DNA of 64,000 bases from Carya illinoinensis (taxonomy: Eukaryota; Streptophyta; Magnoliopsida; Fagales; Juglandaceae). Numbering within the stretch: the first letter of the stretch is position 1; each line of letters starts with the position of its first letter. The stretch spans positions 18,453,001 to 18,517,000 of the forward strand of contig NC_056758.1 in the NCBI RefSeq assembly GCF_018687715.1, given 5' to 3'. The notes under the pieces were generated by a model. The model saw nothing but the letters and a program-made list of their open reading frames with translations. It was not told the DNA's origin and searched no databases. Position numbers and translations under genes: made by a program. Below, one piece after another: positions 31,285 to 43,230 of this stretch.

Positions 31285-33802
31285 ACTTTTGATCTTACTA
31301 TAATTGATGGTTAATAGAGGTGAGTCTAGGTGCAGGCAATGCAGGTGAGGTTCTTGAGTGGCTTTGCATGAGGTGGTCTTGCTCTGATATTTCAGAATTT
31401 AATAAGAAACCTCATTCATATCTCAAATGGATGTTATTTTGCTTATGGATTTTTGGCCAAGTGTTGGGAGATTTCTTTAGGCTACTTTCTATTTTATGTT
31501 GGATTTGGATCTTAGAGTGGGAAGCTAGAGAGCCCACAAGAGGGAAATAGAAGAAAAAAGCCCATGGAATTAGACCCATAGGGGTATTGGCTTTAGAAGG
31601 CCCAAGTTAAGCTATTGGATAAGGAGGAGGTGCCACTTGACATAGGGAAGGAGTTTTTGATCTTTTTGGAAAAATGACTAAAGTTACACTTGTCAACCAC
31701 GTATTGAAACCTTTGAAGAAAAAGAGGAAGAGGCAAAAAGGACATAGGGTTTTGGATTGGAAGGTGTTAGGCGCCACTTTTGCAAGGCACAAGCTTCTAA
31801 ATGGGCACATGTCAAGCTTGGGACAAAAGTGACTTTTTAGAGTTTCAAGATGTGTCATACTTAGGATGAAAAAAAGCATGTTTCTAGTAGAATTTTTATA
31901 AGAGGCATGGAGCCTATAGTTGTTGGCAACAACAACAACAAGGGGAGAAAAAGAGACTCAAAAACCAACCTAGGGAATGACACAAAAGTCACTTCAAGTG
32001 ACATGGTGATTTCTGCAAACCCAAGAACACACACCTCATGCCACTTGTCCTTAGTGAGGAGTTCCAAGAGATGTTTGCATGGGGAATGACACATAAGGAA
32101 GACAAAAGTGAGATTTTCTAAAGGATTTACATTTGGAATACTAAAATACTTTCAGATCCTTAAGCCACACGCCCACTCAAGTTTATTTTCTGACATTATG
32201 CCATTTGTCATTCATGCATTAGCAGAGGAAGGGTTCTAGACGGGAGTGGAAAAGACAATGTACAAAACAAAATTACCCTTATAGCCCTAGGGTTTCGGCC
32301 ACCATTTGCCACATGTCATATTTTGAGTTTTGAGAAGCATAAGGAAAATATGCATGGGAAAAGGAGAAGAGCATGAGGAACATGCACCCGTCTCCTACAT
32401 GCCACTTGACAAGCATGCACAAGTCTACAAGGGTCAAGCCTAGGGTTAGGATTTATCAAATGACAATTTTGCCCAAAAAATGTATTGAATCTAGACCATA
32501 GAAGGAACATGCCCAAGGAGCCTCTTAGGATTTCAAATTTTGACAAGAAAACCATGCCACTTGTTACTCATGTAGATGATCTTTTGGACTTTCCAAAAAG
32601 AGGCAATGATGAAAAAGAAAGAAGAGCTTTGACACATGCCGCTCGTGCAAAAATATTCTTAGATTTGATATGGAATATTTTGAATTTCCAAGGACCCATG
32701 TTACTTGGCAAGATTATTCTTCCAAGATTTCTTTTCAGATTTGTGTTCCCTATAGTCTAGCAAAGGCACCAATTATTCCACATGCATTAGCAAAGGCGAC
32801 TTTTGTCCCACATGTATCAACAAGCGCCACCTGTCCCACATGCACCAGCTACACCACTTGTCCAACATATAGACCTACCATATGCCACTTGTACAACATG
32901 CCATAGTCAAAATCTAAGGCAATTAACTTGGCAATAAAGCTGAAGCAAGAAGAAAGAGAGTTTGGGCTATTTTTAGTATAAAAACACCCATTTATCTTTT
33001 GATTTGAGGGTTTACACGAAAATCACTCACTCTTCTCTTTTTTTCCTCTCTATTTACGGACACACCCAAAGCTCTAGCTACACCACATTCTAATCAAGAG
33101 CTTAACACACTACAATGGTGAAAACCAAGAGCTGTTGATTAGAATAGTGCAAATCGAGCCTCCTCTTCAAGATTTTCAACTTGGTGAGTAATTTTCCTTC
33201 GTATATTTTCTTAATACATATTGGAAGGTTGTGTTAGTGTTCTAGTAGAAGCTTTCTCTAAAAACAAAGAAGTTGATTTATGGTATCTTTGATGGCCATG
33301 GGTTTTAGATGACAAAAAGGAATTTGGTGTTGTTAGATGAGTTTAAGTTTGACAAAAGGTTAAATTTTGTATCATTTCTATGGTGTATATAGATCTTGTA
33401 TAAGCTTAAAATAATGTTGTTGGTTGGATGAAGTTCTTGTATGAAATTTGAGATATTACGGTTTATAATGCCATTTAGAGTCAATAATATATGTCATGGT
33501 TAGTATCTTGATGATTAAATATGGATTTAAGATCGACCTCCTAATGATCAGATTTTTATAGATAACGTGATACTTGAGGACTTAGAATAAGCTTGGAAAT
33601 GATTTGTTTGATTTTGATCTATGAGAAAATAGATGTAAGAATTTTACAAGTTCAAAACTGTCAATATGCATGTTGGTTTATATGAAGTCGATATACTAGG
33701 ATGTGATCTTGATCATAACCATGTTTAGAAATACTTGATGCTTTGATGTTCTAAGGGTCAAAAGTGCAAGGGAAGCAAGATACCTTAAATAAAGTCTCGG
33801 TT
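31285..33802. other. Uncharacterised repeat-like sequence with a TATA-type promoter
   Basis: No recognisable protein. CATGCCACTTG-like words recur (32030-32090, 32390-32420, 32870-32900). TAGTATAAAAACACCC at 32976-32991, followed by ACTCACTCTTCTC and a splice-donor-like GGTGAGTAA at 33183, resembles an LTR promoter and leader. I suspect the region belongs to an old long LTR whose end may be near 39350, but could not find matching ends. Confidence 0.35.
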
Positions 33803-34189
33803 TGTAACGCCTTAATGGAAGGCCCAAACGACATGGCCTATACTTTAAAATGACTAGTTAGTGATGTGAAATCTCATACAGCACTTACCCTTATCCTTAT
33901 CATATGGGGTATTATAATCTATCCCCCTTAAATTTCCGATGTCCTCGTTGAGCCTATTTGTTGTAGGTGGCACAACTCAAATCCCATATTTTTTGTTGGG
34001 ATAGGCATTGATACCATTTGTAACGCCCCAATGGAAGGCTCAAACCACATGGCCTATACTTTAAAAGCATTAGTCAATTATACAATTTGAGCCCCATTGG
34101 AACATTATATAGAGCAAGAACTTCTCATTCCCAAGCAATGTGGGATCCCATATACCACCTACCTTATCCTTATCATATGAGGTATCACA
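33803..34189 (-). mobile_element. TRIM (terminal-repeat retrotransposon in miniature)
   Basis: Two short related repeats flank a ~100-bp core. The left one is 33803-33916 and the right one 34019-34189; the left has an internal deletion. Read on the minus strand, each LTR starts TGTGATACC (mutated to TATAATACC in the left copy) and ends GGGCGTTACA or GGCGTTACA. Directly after the right LTR (minus sense) comes TGGTATCAATG (34016-34006), matching the start of a tRNA-iMet primer-binding site. Directly before the left LTR is the purine tract AAGGGGGATAGAT. No coding capacity. Flanking duplications are not convincing. Confidence 0.78.
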
Positions 34190-34815
34190 TAGTTCTTAAG
34201 GTTTGATGACCAAACATGTTTTGGATGGTGATCTCTCTTAGATTTGGTCGTATGTCGAGTGAATCAAAAGGATGAGCACACTTTGGAGTTTTTTCCTAGA
34301 GCTAGATCGAGTGCTTAATTTTGGGTAAGGTGATTTCAAGTATGAAATTAAGCCTAGTGGAATGAATGATTTTAGGTTTCTTCTAATGACGTATTTTCAA
34401 TGGTAAGATGATTAAGGAAACATATTTTAAGGTCAAAAGGATGGATACTAAATGAAGTTGTTAAGTTTGGAGAAATTCAATATTTGAAGACGATGTTGAA
34501 GGTTTAGGACCTAATGTTCAATATTTTAGAGTCAAGGTAGGTTAAAATGAAAATTTTCCTATATAAGTTTAGAGTCTTACAAGTTTATGTTTCAATCAAG
34601 GATCTCTCTAATGTTAGTAAGTTTCTATTTCAGCCCATGAAGATTATACTCTTTGTAAGTAAGGAAAAGTTTGTAAGTAGACTCTCAACCTACCTCGGTT
34701 AATATTTGTATATGATTGTATAAACTTTGCATCTTGGTTAGTATTGTATGCACTTGTCATTCCATGCTTAAATATATATCATGTTTCGGTTTGTATGATG
34801 ATGATTTGCCATGAT
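34190..34815. other. AT-rich sequence between TRIM and family X solo LTR
   Basis: No gene or defined element is recognised. Confidence 0.4.
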
Positions 34816-34820
34816 TAAGT

Positions 34821-37080
34821 TGTGATGACCCGCTTTTATGTATATTTTCACTGAAGGGTTGTTTTTAATTTAATTAATATATTGGTTTATTTATTTTAAA
34901 TTAATGTATTTTAAATTGGTTTTAATTTATTTGATGTCGTGTTTAATTTATTTTAGTCGTTTTACAGTTTTTAATATCGTTTTCGACGGATCGGTTTTTG
35001 GTTTCCAGAGTGAGGATTGAACCTCATTTCTTTTTCTTTCTCTTTTTCTTTTTCCCTTTTTCCTTTTATTTTTCTTCTTTTCTTTCTTTTCTTTCTTTTT
35101 CTTCTTCTTTTTCTTCCTGTTTTCTCTCTCCCCATGCAGCCCCCTTCTCCTACCCCTTCCCGTCGCCGCTTGTTTACCAGCACTGTATGCCGCCGTCTGG
35201 CCACCGTGTAGTGCACCACCCCCACCGTTCTCTTCCCCTCCCATCAGATATCATCCCCACTAATTTTCAAAGCCATCGGACCAGTCGTTAGCCGCCACGC
35301 ACGGCTGGAAGTCACTGTACCAGCCGTGTTTTTCTCCCCTGTCACCGGTTGCTTTCGCAGCCCAAAACCGCCGCTCGCCGGAGGTGTGGCCTAAACCACC
35401 CACCCTGTTTTCTTCCCCTCTCACCGGTGAACATCCCCACCAAGTTTCACCTCCATCCGAGCCACTGTTAGCCACCACGAGCTCCTCCAAACCACACGGA
35501 TTTTCACCGATTTCGGCGCCGTCGCACCACCTCCGGCCACCATCTCTTCACAGCTTCTTCCCCTACCTCTTGCCAACCTAAACCACCCATTTACGGCCTC
35601 AATCCATTGCCGGAGTAGCTCCCACGAGCTCAACTCCGTTCAGCCCATTTTTGGCCTTCAACCGCTATTTCCACCACCACCCACGGCCAAAACTCGTTTC
35701 CTTTATCTTCATAAACATATCAAGACCATTACCTATCAATTTTGTGCCTTGGTTTGTCCCCGTTCGAAAGTGGGTAATTTATTACCCATGGCCACAGTGT
35801 AAATTACACTGTTACGTTGCTTTTCTTCCCCCGTTTGCAACGCTGCGAGCTTTCGAAAAATACCGTATAACGCTGTAAGTATTTTCCAAACTCTACTTTT
35901 GGATTTAAATATATTTTACTCTTACGATAAATATTTGTTGTTGGTTGGCTGATTCCGGACTGAGTCCGAGGAGTTCGGGGGTCGGATGGTTTGAGGACGG
36001 AGTCGTTTGGATTGTTGATTTATGGTTGGTTGGTTGTTTTATGCATTGATATTGCATTTACATGGTGCATGCATGTGTATTTTATTTATTTGAGAAAAAC
36101 CCAATTTTATCGGCGTAAATGAGTTTCGGGTACGTGTGTCTCATGAGCCCAAGTCGGGATGGGTTATTATCTTGTTGGAGCTCCTCTATTCACTTGGGAG
36201 TGGATAATACTGAGTGACATCCCCTGGGTTGTAGCAAAGCGACGACCGGATCGCACGATACGGTAACGCTGTCATGTTGACTCCGTGGTCCCTAGAGTGG
36301 CGGGGACTAGAGGATGGCCTAGCCAGGTACGCGCTGGGCGCGAGTTTGGGCATCACTCGTTTAGGTGTCACACACGTAGTCGTTACCTGCGATGTGGCAC
36401 AGAGCCAGGGTGTGCGGATGATCCCTAGGGGAGATCATGGTACATGCATAATTGGATTGTTTTTATGGTTTTCGGATGCAGGCCATTTTTTGGGAAAATG
36501 ACGAGGTTTGGTTTTGAGGCTTTTGATCCATTTTCTGGAAAAATGGTGGTTTGGGCCATTATCTGGGATAATGGCGAGACTTGGTTTTAAGCGATATGTT
36601 TTTGGGTCAAATGGGTTTTTGGCGTGCATGGAAAAATTATGGTTTTATGGGACATGTGCATTATATTCTTTCATGCATGTTGTTTGAGTTAATATGTTTT
36701 TATCTAGTGGTGTTGGATTTTACTTACCTGCGACATCATTTTTGGTTTCGTAGATTTTGGTGTAGAGTTCGAGGAGGAGGAGGAGGCTGAGCCCGAGGAT
36801 GCGGCTCCGCCGGAGTTCTGAGTTAGGCTATGCTTTGTATTTGGCTTTGAACTATATTTGTGTTATGTAATATTTTAATATGTATGTTTGAACAGCTTTG
36901 TTTTTAAACAAGAAAAATTATGGTACTTAGTTATATGACTTTGCTATCCGCTGCGTGTTTCTTCGTGCACATTTGTTACTTATACACACGACACTCGTTG
37001 ATAGAGTGGTGACCCGGGTTGTCACTATCTGGACGTCTTGATTTCCCCGTGTACATGCGTGGGGATTTGGGGACGCCACA
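34821..37080 (+). mobile_element. Family X solo LTR, copy X1
   Basis: The 2,260-bp sequence starts TGTGATGACCCGC and ends GGGGACGCCACA. It is flanked by TAAGT on both sides (34816-34820, 37081-37085). It has no internal region, so it is a solo LTR. It contains a long pyrimidine-rich tract (35025-35130), a CCACC-rich segment to about 35700 and three palindromes around 36483-36574. The lysine-rich minus-strand frames at 34948-35244 are read-throughs of the pyrimidine tract. The polypurine tract found beside copy X3 suggests a Tekay/Del-type gypsy family. Confidence 0.88.
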
Positions 37081-37085
37081 TAAGT

Positions 37086-37768
37086 GTGTAAAGTGTTTCG
37101 GTTTTATATGATGTCTTGCTATGATTTATGGTCTATGAATGATTCAAATTTGCTCATGTTAAAAGATGATGTTTACATGCTTTGTTAACCTTGTAATATG
37201 TATATGTAAATATGCTTGGATTGATCATTGTTAATCCATTCATAATAAGTTTTGAGTATTGGTCTACTTAATATGTTATGCATATGAAAGTTCTAATGTT
37301 ATCAAGTCATGTATCGAAATGTGCTATGCTAGTTCTCATGCATACATGATGTCTCACATCACATGTTCCATGAAAATGTTATCTCAAGTCCCATGTCATA
37401 TGCATTTGGGTAAATGATATTTTCAAAAGAGAAGTCAGTATATGTTTTATCACGACCCCAAATACTAGGATGAGAGAATGTCCTAGTGGAACTTCCTGTC
37501 CACTCTGAAGTGTTTAAAGTCAAGTAGAGACCCCTATGTAGACGAAGTACATTTGACGGGCCTCGAATGGTTCTTATGGAAGGATACTGGAGCAAGGTTT
37601 CACCTAAAGCTAGTGGGTTCTATACGGTGAAGGTGAAATAAGCGAACTGCTGTAAAGAATAAGTTTATGATTATGACGTAGTTACCTTTATCAAGTGGAT
37701 CATTGGTTGATGCGGTAACTAATGAGGAACACATGGTGCTTAGGGTAGCCATGAGGTATCCAAATATA
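37086..37768. other. Unassigned sequence between solo LTR X1 and the hAT element
   Basis: AT-rich sequence with ATG/CATG words, then a more balanced stretch. Nothing recognised. Confidence 0.35.
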
Positions 37769-37776
37769 TGAATTAT

Positions 37777-38458
37777 TAGGGGTGCTACCTCCACCATACG
37801 GTGCGGGGTAGCCCCCTCCCCTCACCCCACCCCGCATGGTGCGGGGGTGGGGTTTTCCTCCCCGCCACCCGCCCCCGCATCCCCGGGGAGGGGTACCCCG
37901 CCCCTCTAGGCGGGGTGTGGAGCGGATACCCAATCCGCCCCACCTTGTTTTCACTTCGAATATTAACTATATTTTATTATTTTAAAAAATTATTTTTAAA
38001 TCTAAAAGTGATAAAAAAATATATATTTTTAGATCTAAATTGGAAATTTAAATTTTGTAAATATGACTATAATTCAAAAATTATGTAATTTTTAAATTTG
38101 CTAATACATATTTTGTGTAAGTTGTAGTGTAGTAGTTTTTAAACTATATAGTTTTTAAATTTACTAATGCATAATTTGTGAACAAGTCTAACAAATTATA
38201 ATATATATTTATATATACACAATTTGTAAAATATAAATATATATTTATATATATAAACATATATTTATGTTTTTTTATATATAAATATTTATGTTTATAT
38301 ATATAATATATATATAGGTGAGGGAGGGGCGGGGGAAATGTGGCGCGGGGTTGGGCCCTCCCCGCCCCCCGCTAAGGGGACTAGATGCGGGGCGTTGTAC
38401 CCCGCCCAGTCCTGAGGGAGCGTGGTAGCAGGGTGCGGGGCCCTGCTGCCCATCCCTA
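37777..38458. mobile_element. Non-autonomous hAT element with GC-rich ends and AT-rich core
   Basis: The 8-bp duplication TGAATTAT lies at 37769-37776 and 38459-38466. The ends are TAGGGGTGCTACC and, on the other strand, TAGGGATGGGCAGC. About 160 bases at each end are packed with GCGGGG and CCCCGC words in both orientations, while 37960-38315 is almost pure AT. The dense subterminal motifs are like the transposase-binding arrays of hAT elements. No transposase is present. Confidence 0.8.
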
Positions 38459-38490
38459 TGAATTATATGATATGAATAAGGCATTTGAGC

Positions 38491-38672
38491 TCAATGATAT
38501 GACATACCAATCATAAGATATGATATGACATGGTACAGCATGTCATGATGTGACATGATATGATACGATATGATATGACATGTCATGTCATGATATGATA
38601 TGATATGATATGATATGATATGACATGATATGATGAGATGATATGAAATAATATGGCATGATGTGATATGAC
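38491..38672. repeat. ATGAT/ATGAC microsatellite
   Basis: The stretch is built from imperfect repeats of TGATA, TGACA and ATGATATGAC words, ending near ATGTGATATGACGAG. It borders the hAT target site. Confidence 0.7.
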
Positions 38673-38699
38673 GAGAACAAGAACCTGAGCTCAAATGAT

Positions 38700-39360
38700 A
38701 TGAACATGTGTTAAGAGTTTAAAAGATGAAAAGTTGTTTTATGGAAAGGTCAAGTTGCATGAGTCAAGTTTTATGTCAAGTACATGTCCATGCATTCATC
38801 TCATGATTTTCCACTTGTAGGCTTATGTTAACTGTTATATGTTGTATGTTTACTTGCTAAAATTTCTTGAAATCTCATAGTGGTAGTTTCCACTACCATT
38901 CCCCACTTGGAATGGTAGAAATTGTGATAAGACTAGGAATAGCGATTTAGGATGATGATGAAGGCTAAGGATGTGCTCAACTCAAAGAAAGAATGGATTT
39001 AGTCAGGACCTACTCGAAGATAGTGGAGATTAGAAAGATACCTTAATATTTTATTTGTTAAGGCCTTTTTAGACAAAGCTGCTTATGCTAAAGTGTAAAA
39101 AGGAGTTTGATACTCCATTACTATAAAGTGTAATTTAAAGCAATGAATGAAGTTAGGATATTAGTTTTATTTTGGTACAAAATTTTATGAGATGACCTAT
39201 TCTATTGTGATTTATTGCATTATGCTAGAATATAATAGGTGCATTGCATCTTAATTTTTGTCATGTACAAGGGGTATGTAGCCTTGTGTTGCATGTCCCG
39301 ACACTTCAGTTATCTTCAAATTTCAAGTGGGGGTTGGGTTCGTCGCACATGCATGGAGTC
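38700..39360 (+). other. Possible 3' end of an old gypsy LTR
   Basis: The end block with TGTCCCGACACTTCAG (39295-39310), then GTGGGGGTTGGGTTCGTCGCACA at 39329-39351, resembles the end of long gypsy LTRs. Neither a matching start nor a target duplication was found. Confidence 0.3.
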
Positions 39361-40665
39361 CTGCATGTGATGATTTGTTGAGTGCTTTGCACTTGCATTG
39401 TATGTAGGTGAGTTTGCTATGGAAGACGTTACATAGCTTGCATGGTTTTCATGTAGTGCCTTAACACCAAGAAAACCAAACTATAAGAAGAGCTTCAAAA
39501 TAAATAAAATTGTGCAAGAGAAGACCTTTTGGAGACAAGAATCAAAGGGTCACATAGCTTGCTTCAAAAGACCTTAACACCTTGTTTTTTCATCTTTTGG
39601 CCTTGGTACATACAATGAAGACACAACTACTTGCATAGACTTTTGAAACTTCTCATCTAGAAGATAGCATGGGGGAGTATTCTACCAACAAAAGTGAAAA
39701 TAGTATAGACAACCCAAATGTGGCCTAAAGAATGAATCACAACTGGCATCTTGTGCAATGTTGTAACAGAGTCTGTCGAACACCCGATAAATGTTTTAAC
39801 TACAAAAATATCACATAAAACTAAACCCACAATCTGATGTAGCTTGATGTGGTAAGTTAAATTGTAAAGTTACTTTTATTATAAAGTAGATCTAACGTCT
39901 TATATGAAACTATATCAGTTTGTAGATTTATTTTTGAGAAATTGTTTTGTGACTGCAGTACTTTTCTTATTTGATTGACATTATACTTTAATCTTATTAC
40001 AGAGAGAATCCTACTATCCCCTCCATGTCTAACCCATGTCAACAATTCAAATTTCAGAATGGGTCAAGAGTATCCAAAACCAAAATCTTTGTCTTAGGTG
40101 TGGTTTGGATAGTGAGATGAGATGATATGAGATCATACTATCAAATGAGGCTTTAATATACTATTCCAAGAGTCTCACACCTTCCTTCTATTGTAGCATT
40201 AATGGATATGATTTGGTTCATCCACAAATGCGTTTACCATGGTCAAGTAGCTTTGGACATCATTGAATCCATCATTAAGGTTAAAATTAGGACATATGAC
40301 AAACACCAAAATGTACTGTGGTTTAACACCAGAGGCCCCAATCAAGAAAGTTGGTAGGCAAGCTCCTCACCCATATAATCTCAAATTCAATTTTCATCCA
40401 CTTATACGTTAGGAGAAATAATGTCCTTATGGCGGTGGCAATTTGCCACAACTCTGACAGTACTCCATTGTACACACGACTGCACAACTAAATATGATCT
40501 AGTCAAATTGCCAGTAGGAAAAGAAAAAGCAACCCTGCTCTATTGTAGTCAAGGAAACACAAGCATTGGGAATAGAAAGTGTCATATTAGAAGGAGCGTA
40601 TTTAGATGTCATCAAGGCCATCTAGTACAACATGGGAAAAATTTATCTAAACTTTAGTTAGTCTC
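39361..40665. other. Unassigned sequence with a hairpin and a MITE end fragment
   Basis: A hairpin-like MITE relic spans about 39815-39920: CTGATGTAGCTTGATGTGG is mirrored by the segment ending ATGAAACTATATCAG. A lone Tourist-like left end (GGTGTGGTTTGGATAGTGAG) lies near 40097. Between 40200 and 40660 the minus strand shows short conserved-looking peptides, but I could not assign a family. Confidence 0.35.
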
Positions 40666-40668
40666 TTA

Positions 40669-40903
40669 CACTGTGTTTGGATGTTGAGATGAATTGAATT
40701 AATAAGTTGTAAATAGTAGTATTTTATAGGTTCCATTGAGATGAGTTAACTTTTTTAGATTAAGATGAATTGAACTTTTTAGGTTGAAATGTATGAAATA
40801 GGTTGAAATGAGTTTAAGTTTTTTTATGAGAAGTTGAAAAAGTAGTGAGTCTCATCAATAATTGATTTGAGATGAGTTGAGATAAAATCAATAACCAAAC
40901 ACA
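40669..40903. mobile_element. Tourist-like MITE, TTA target duplication
   Basis: TTA flanks the element at 40666-40668 and 40904-40906. The left end CACTGTGTTTGGATGTTGAG and the reverse complement of the right end (TGTGTTTGGTTATTGA) match well. GAGATGAGTTGAG repeats lie beneath the ends. It is inserted in or beside the LTR of the copia element. Confidence 0.72.
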
Positions 40904-41254
40904 TTACTCTCTTGAAAATACATTATAATGCATCGGCCTATATATAGGCACATGAGGCTCATCGTACTTGATGACCATAAAGTTACTCTTAAAAAATAAA
41001 AGCGCACATTATTGAAAAATGAAAAGACGATTTTGAGAAACAAAAAGACACTTAAAAATTGAAGTCTTCTTTGTAGAATGTACAAAAGTCTTCATAAGTT
41101 GGATATTTTTAAACTTTCAACACACCCTATCAAATCAAAACGTCCTTATACCAAGCATGTGTCTTAGTCTCATGAAAGTTTCACCAGATAATGGCTTGGT
41201 AAAAATGTCTGCTACTTGCTTAGTTGTGTAACAATATTGTAGCACTATTGTCTT

Positions 41255-41575
41255 TTACTTCACATGATCTCTAAGAAAATGAAACCTTGTATCAATATGT
41301 TTGCTCCTCCCATGTTGCACTGGGTTCTTTGCTAGCTTTATATCTAATTTGTTATCCATATAAATTATTGTTGGTTCTTCTAATTCTTTCAAGAGATTCC
41401 TTAGCCATATAGCTTCACAAATTGTAGATAAAAAAATTGTAGAGGAGGTTGCCACATATTGATTTTCACATGTAGACAAAGTTACAATTCCTTGTTTCTT
41501 GGATGTCCAAGAAAATGTCTTTGAATTGAGATAGAACACATAGACAATACTACTTTTTCCCCTCATCCTGATCAC
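41255..41575 (-). pseudogene. copia RNase H C-terminal part
   Basis: Reads VFYLNSKTFSWTSKKQGIVT, LSTCENQYVATSS, AIWLRNLLKELEEPTIIYMD and HGRSKHIDTRFHFLRDHVK. This is the standard end of plant copia polyproteins. Confidence 0.85.
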
Positions 41576-42300
41576 TTCCCCAATTACTATCTGAATACCC
41601 CACTAAATTTGCTTCTTTACCATAGGTATAAAATAAACCAAAATTTCGGATACCTTTGATGTATCTTAGTAATTTTTTTGCAGCTAATTAATGAGTCTCC
41701 ATTAGCTTTTCCATATATCAACTCATGAGTCCATGTCTGTAGACAATGTCTGACCTTGTGATAGTCAAGTACCTTAAGCTTTCAACCAATCGATAAAGAG
41801 TCGTTTCAATGACTCACCCATCTCATTCTTTTGATAATTTTGTACATGTTGCAACTGGAATATTTACAATATTACAATTATCCGTTTTGAATTTTCCAAA
41901 ATCTCTCTTGTGTACTTGTTTTGGGATATAAAAGTTCCATCATGTTGCCTTCACTTCGATACCAAGAAAGCAGGACATCGACCCATTGTCAGTCATCTTA
42001 AACATTGATTGCTTGAATTCCTCAATTATCTTCTCACTATTTATTGTGTATAAAAGATAATCAACATAAAGGCAAATGATTAGAAATTCACAATGATCTT
42101 TTTTCTTCATAAAGACTACATGCTCATATGGACATTTGATGAAACCATTCTGATGAAGGTAACTGTCAATACATGCATTTCAGGCTCTTGGTGCTTGTTT
42201 TAGCCCATACAATGCTTTATTTAGATGATACACCTTGTTTTCTTCTCCTTTCTTTATAAATCCTTTTGGTTGTTATACATATACTTCTTTTTCAAGGATT
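41576..42300 (-). pseudogene. copia reverse transcriptase, interrupted
   Basis: The minus strand gives YHLNKALYGLKQAPRA, then ICLYVDYLLYT at about 42070, then CFLGIEV and YLTITRSDIVY, the order of copia RT. The catalytic YVDD box reads YVDY, with the second aspartate codon GAT changed to TAT. Several stops interrupt the frame. Confidence 0.78.
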
Positions 42301-43230
42301 TCATTGAGAAATACAAATTTGATGTCAAGTTGGTATATCTTCCATTTATGATGAGCAACAAGTGAGATCAATAATCTCACTGTATCAACTCTTGCAATTG
42401 GTGCAATCATAGTCAACACCATAAAATTGTTTGTAGTTTTAGTCATATTAAGGATAGTATGGTTCTTTCTTTTAGCAACTCCATTTTGTGGTGTGTAAGT
42501 AGTAGTAAACTGATGCTTTATGTTATTTCCCCTTCAATACTTGTCAAATTCTTTTGAGGTGTACTCACCACCTCGGTCAAAGCAAAGAGTCGCTTGTGAC
42601 CACTTTCATTCTCAATAAGAGCCTTAAAATTCTTAAATATAGTAAAAGTAGTGGACTTTTCTTTCAGAAAATAAACTCAAAATTTTCTACTGAAATCATC
42701 AATAAAAGTAATAAAATATTTATTACCTCCAATAGACATGGGTTCTATTCGTCCACATAAGTCGGTGTGAACCAGTTGCAATGGTTTTGTAGCTCTCCAG
42801 GACTTTCCATTGGTAAAAAGGCCATCATTGCTTGCCAAGTATGTACCCTTCACAAAAGTTGCTAGGTGCCTCTATCATTGGTAATCCATGCACCATGCCT
42901 CATGAAGACAGTAGCTTAAGGCTGTTGAAATATAGATGGTCAAAGCGAAGATGCCACTTCCTTGGCTCACTTTCTTTGACTCCATAAAAGCATTCTCAAA
43001 CTTTGTTGTAAGATGCACCTCGAACATATGATTGCTAGTCATTGGATCACGAGCCACATTTCTTCCTTGTCCATCTCTAAGAGTGGGAAAAGTTTCCTCC
43101 ATGTATATGATGTATCCCCACTCGAGCAATTGTCCAAGGTTGAGAATATTGTTTTTCATGTTTGGCACATAATAAAAATCATGGATGTATTCTTTTTTAC
43201 CATCATTTTGATAAATTTTTATCTTCCCTT
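42301..43230 (-). pseudogene. copia integrase and pre-integrase region
   Basis: The pre-integrase block reads IHDFYYVPNMKNNILNLGQL with LLEWGYIIYMEE after it (42875-43230). Integrase core fragments include HTDLCGRIEPMSIGGNKYFI with FIDDFSRK following, and later TPQNGVAKRKNHTILNM. The frame is broken by stops near 42880 and in the core. Confidence 0.8.

Noticed and set aside
34948..35244. Lysine-rich frames on the minus strand (also 43384-43656 and 52833-53178)
   Set aside because: They read through the pyrimidine/purine tract of the family X LTR and occur in each copy; composition explains them.
38491..38672. Possible CRISPR-like or satellite array
   Set aside because: It is an imperfect TGATA/TGACA microsatellite with no spacers, in a eukaryotic nuclear context.
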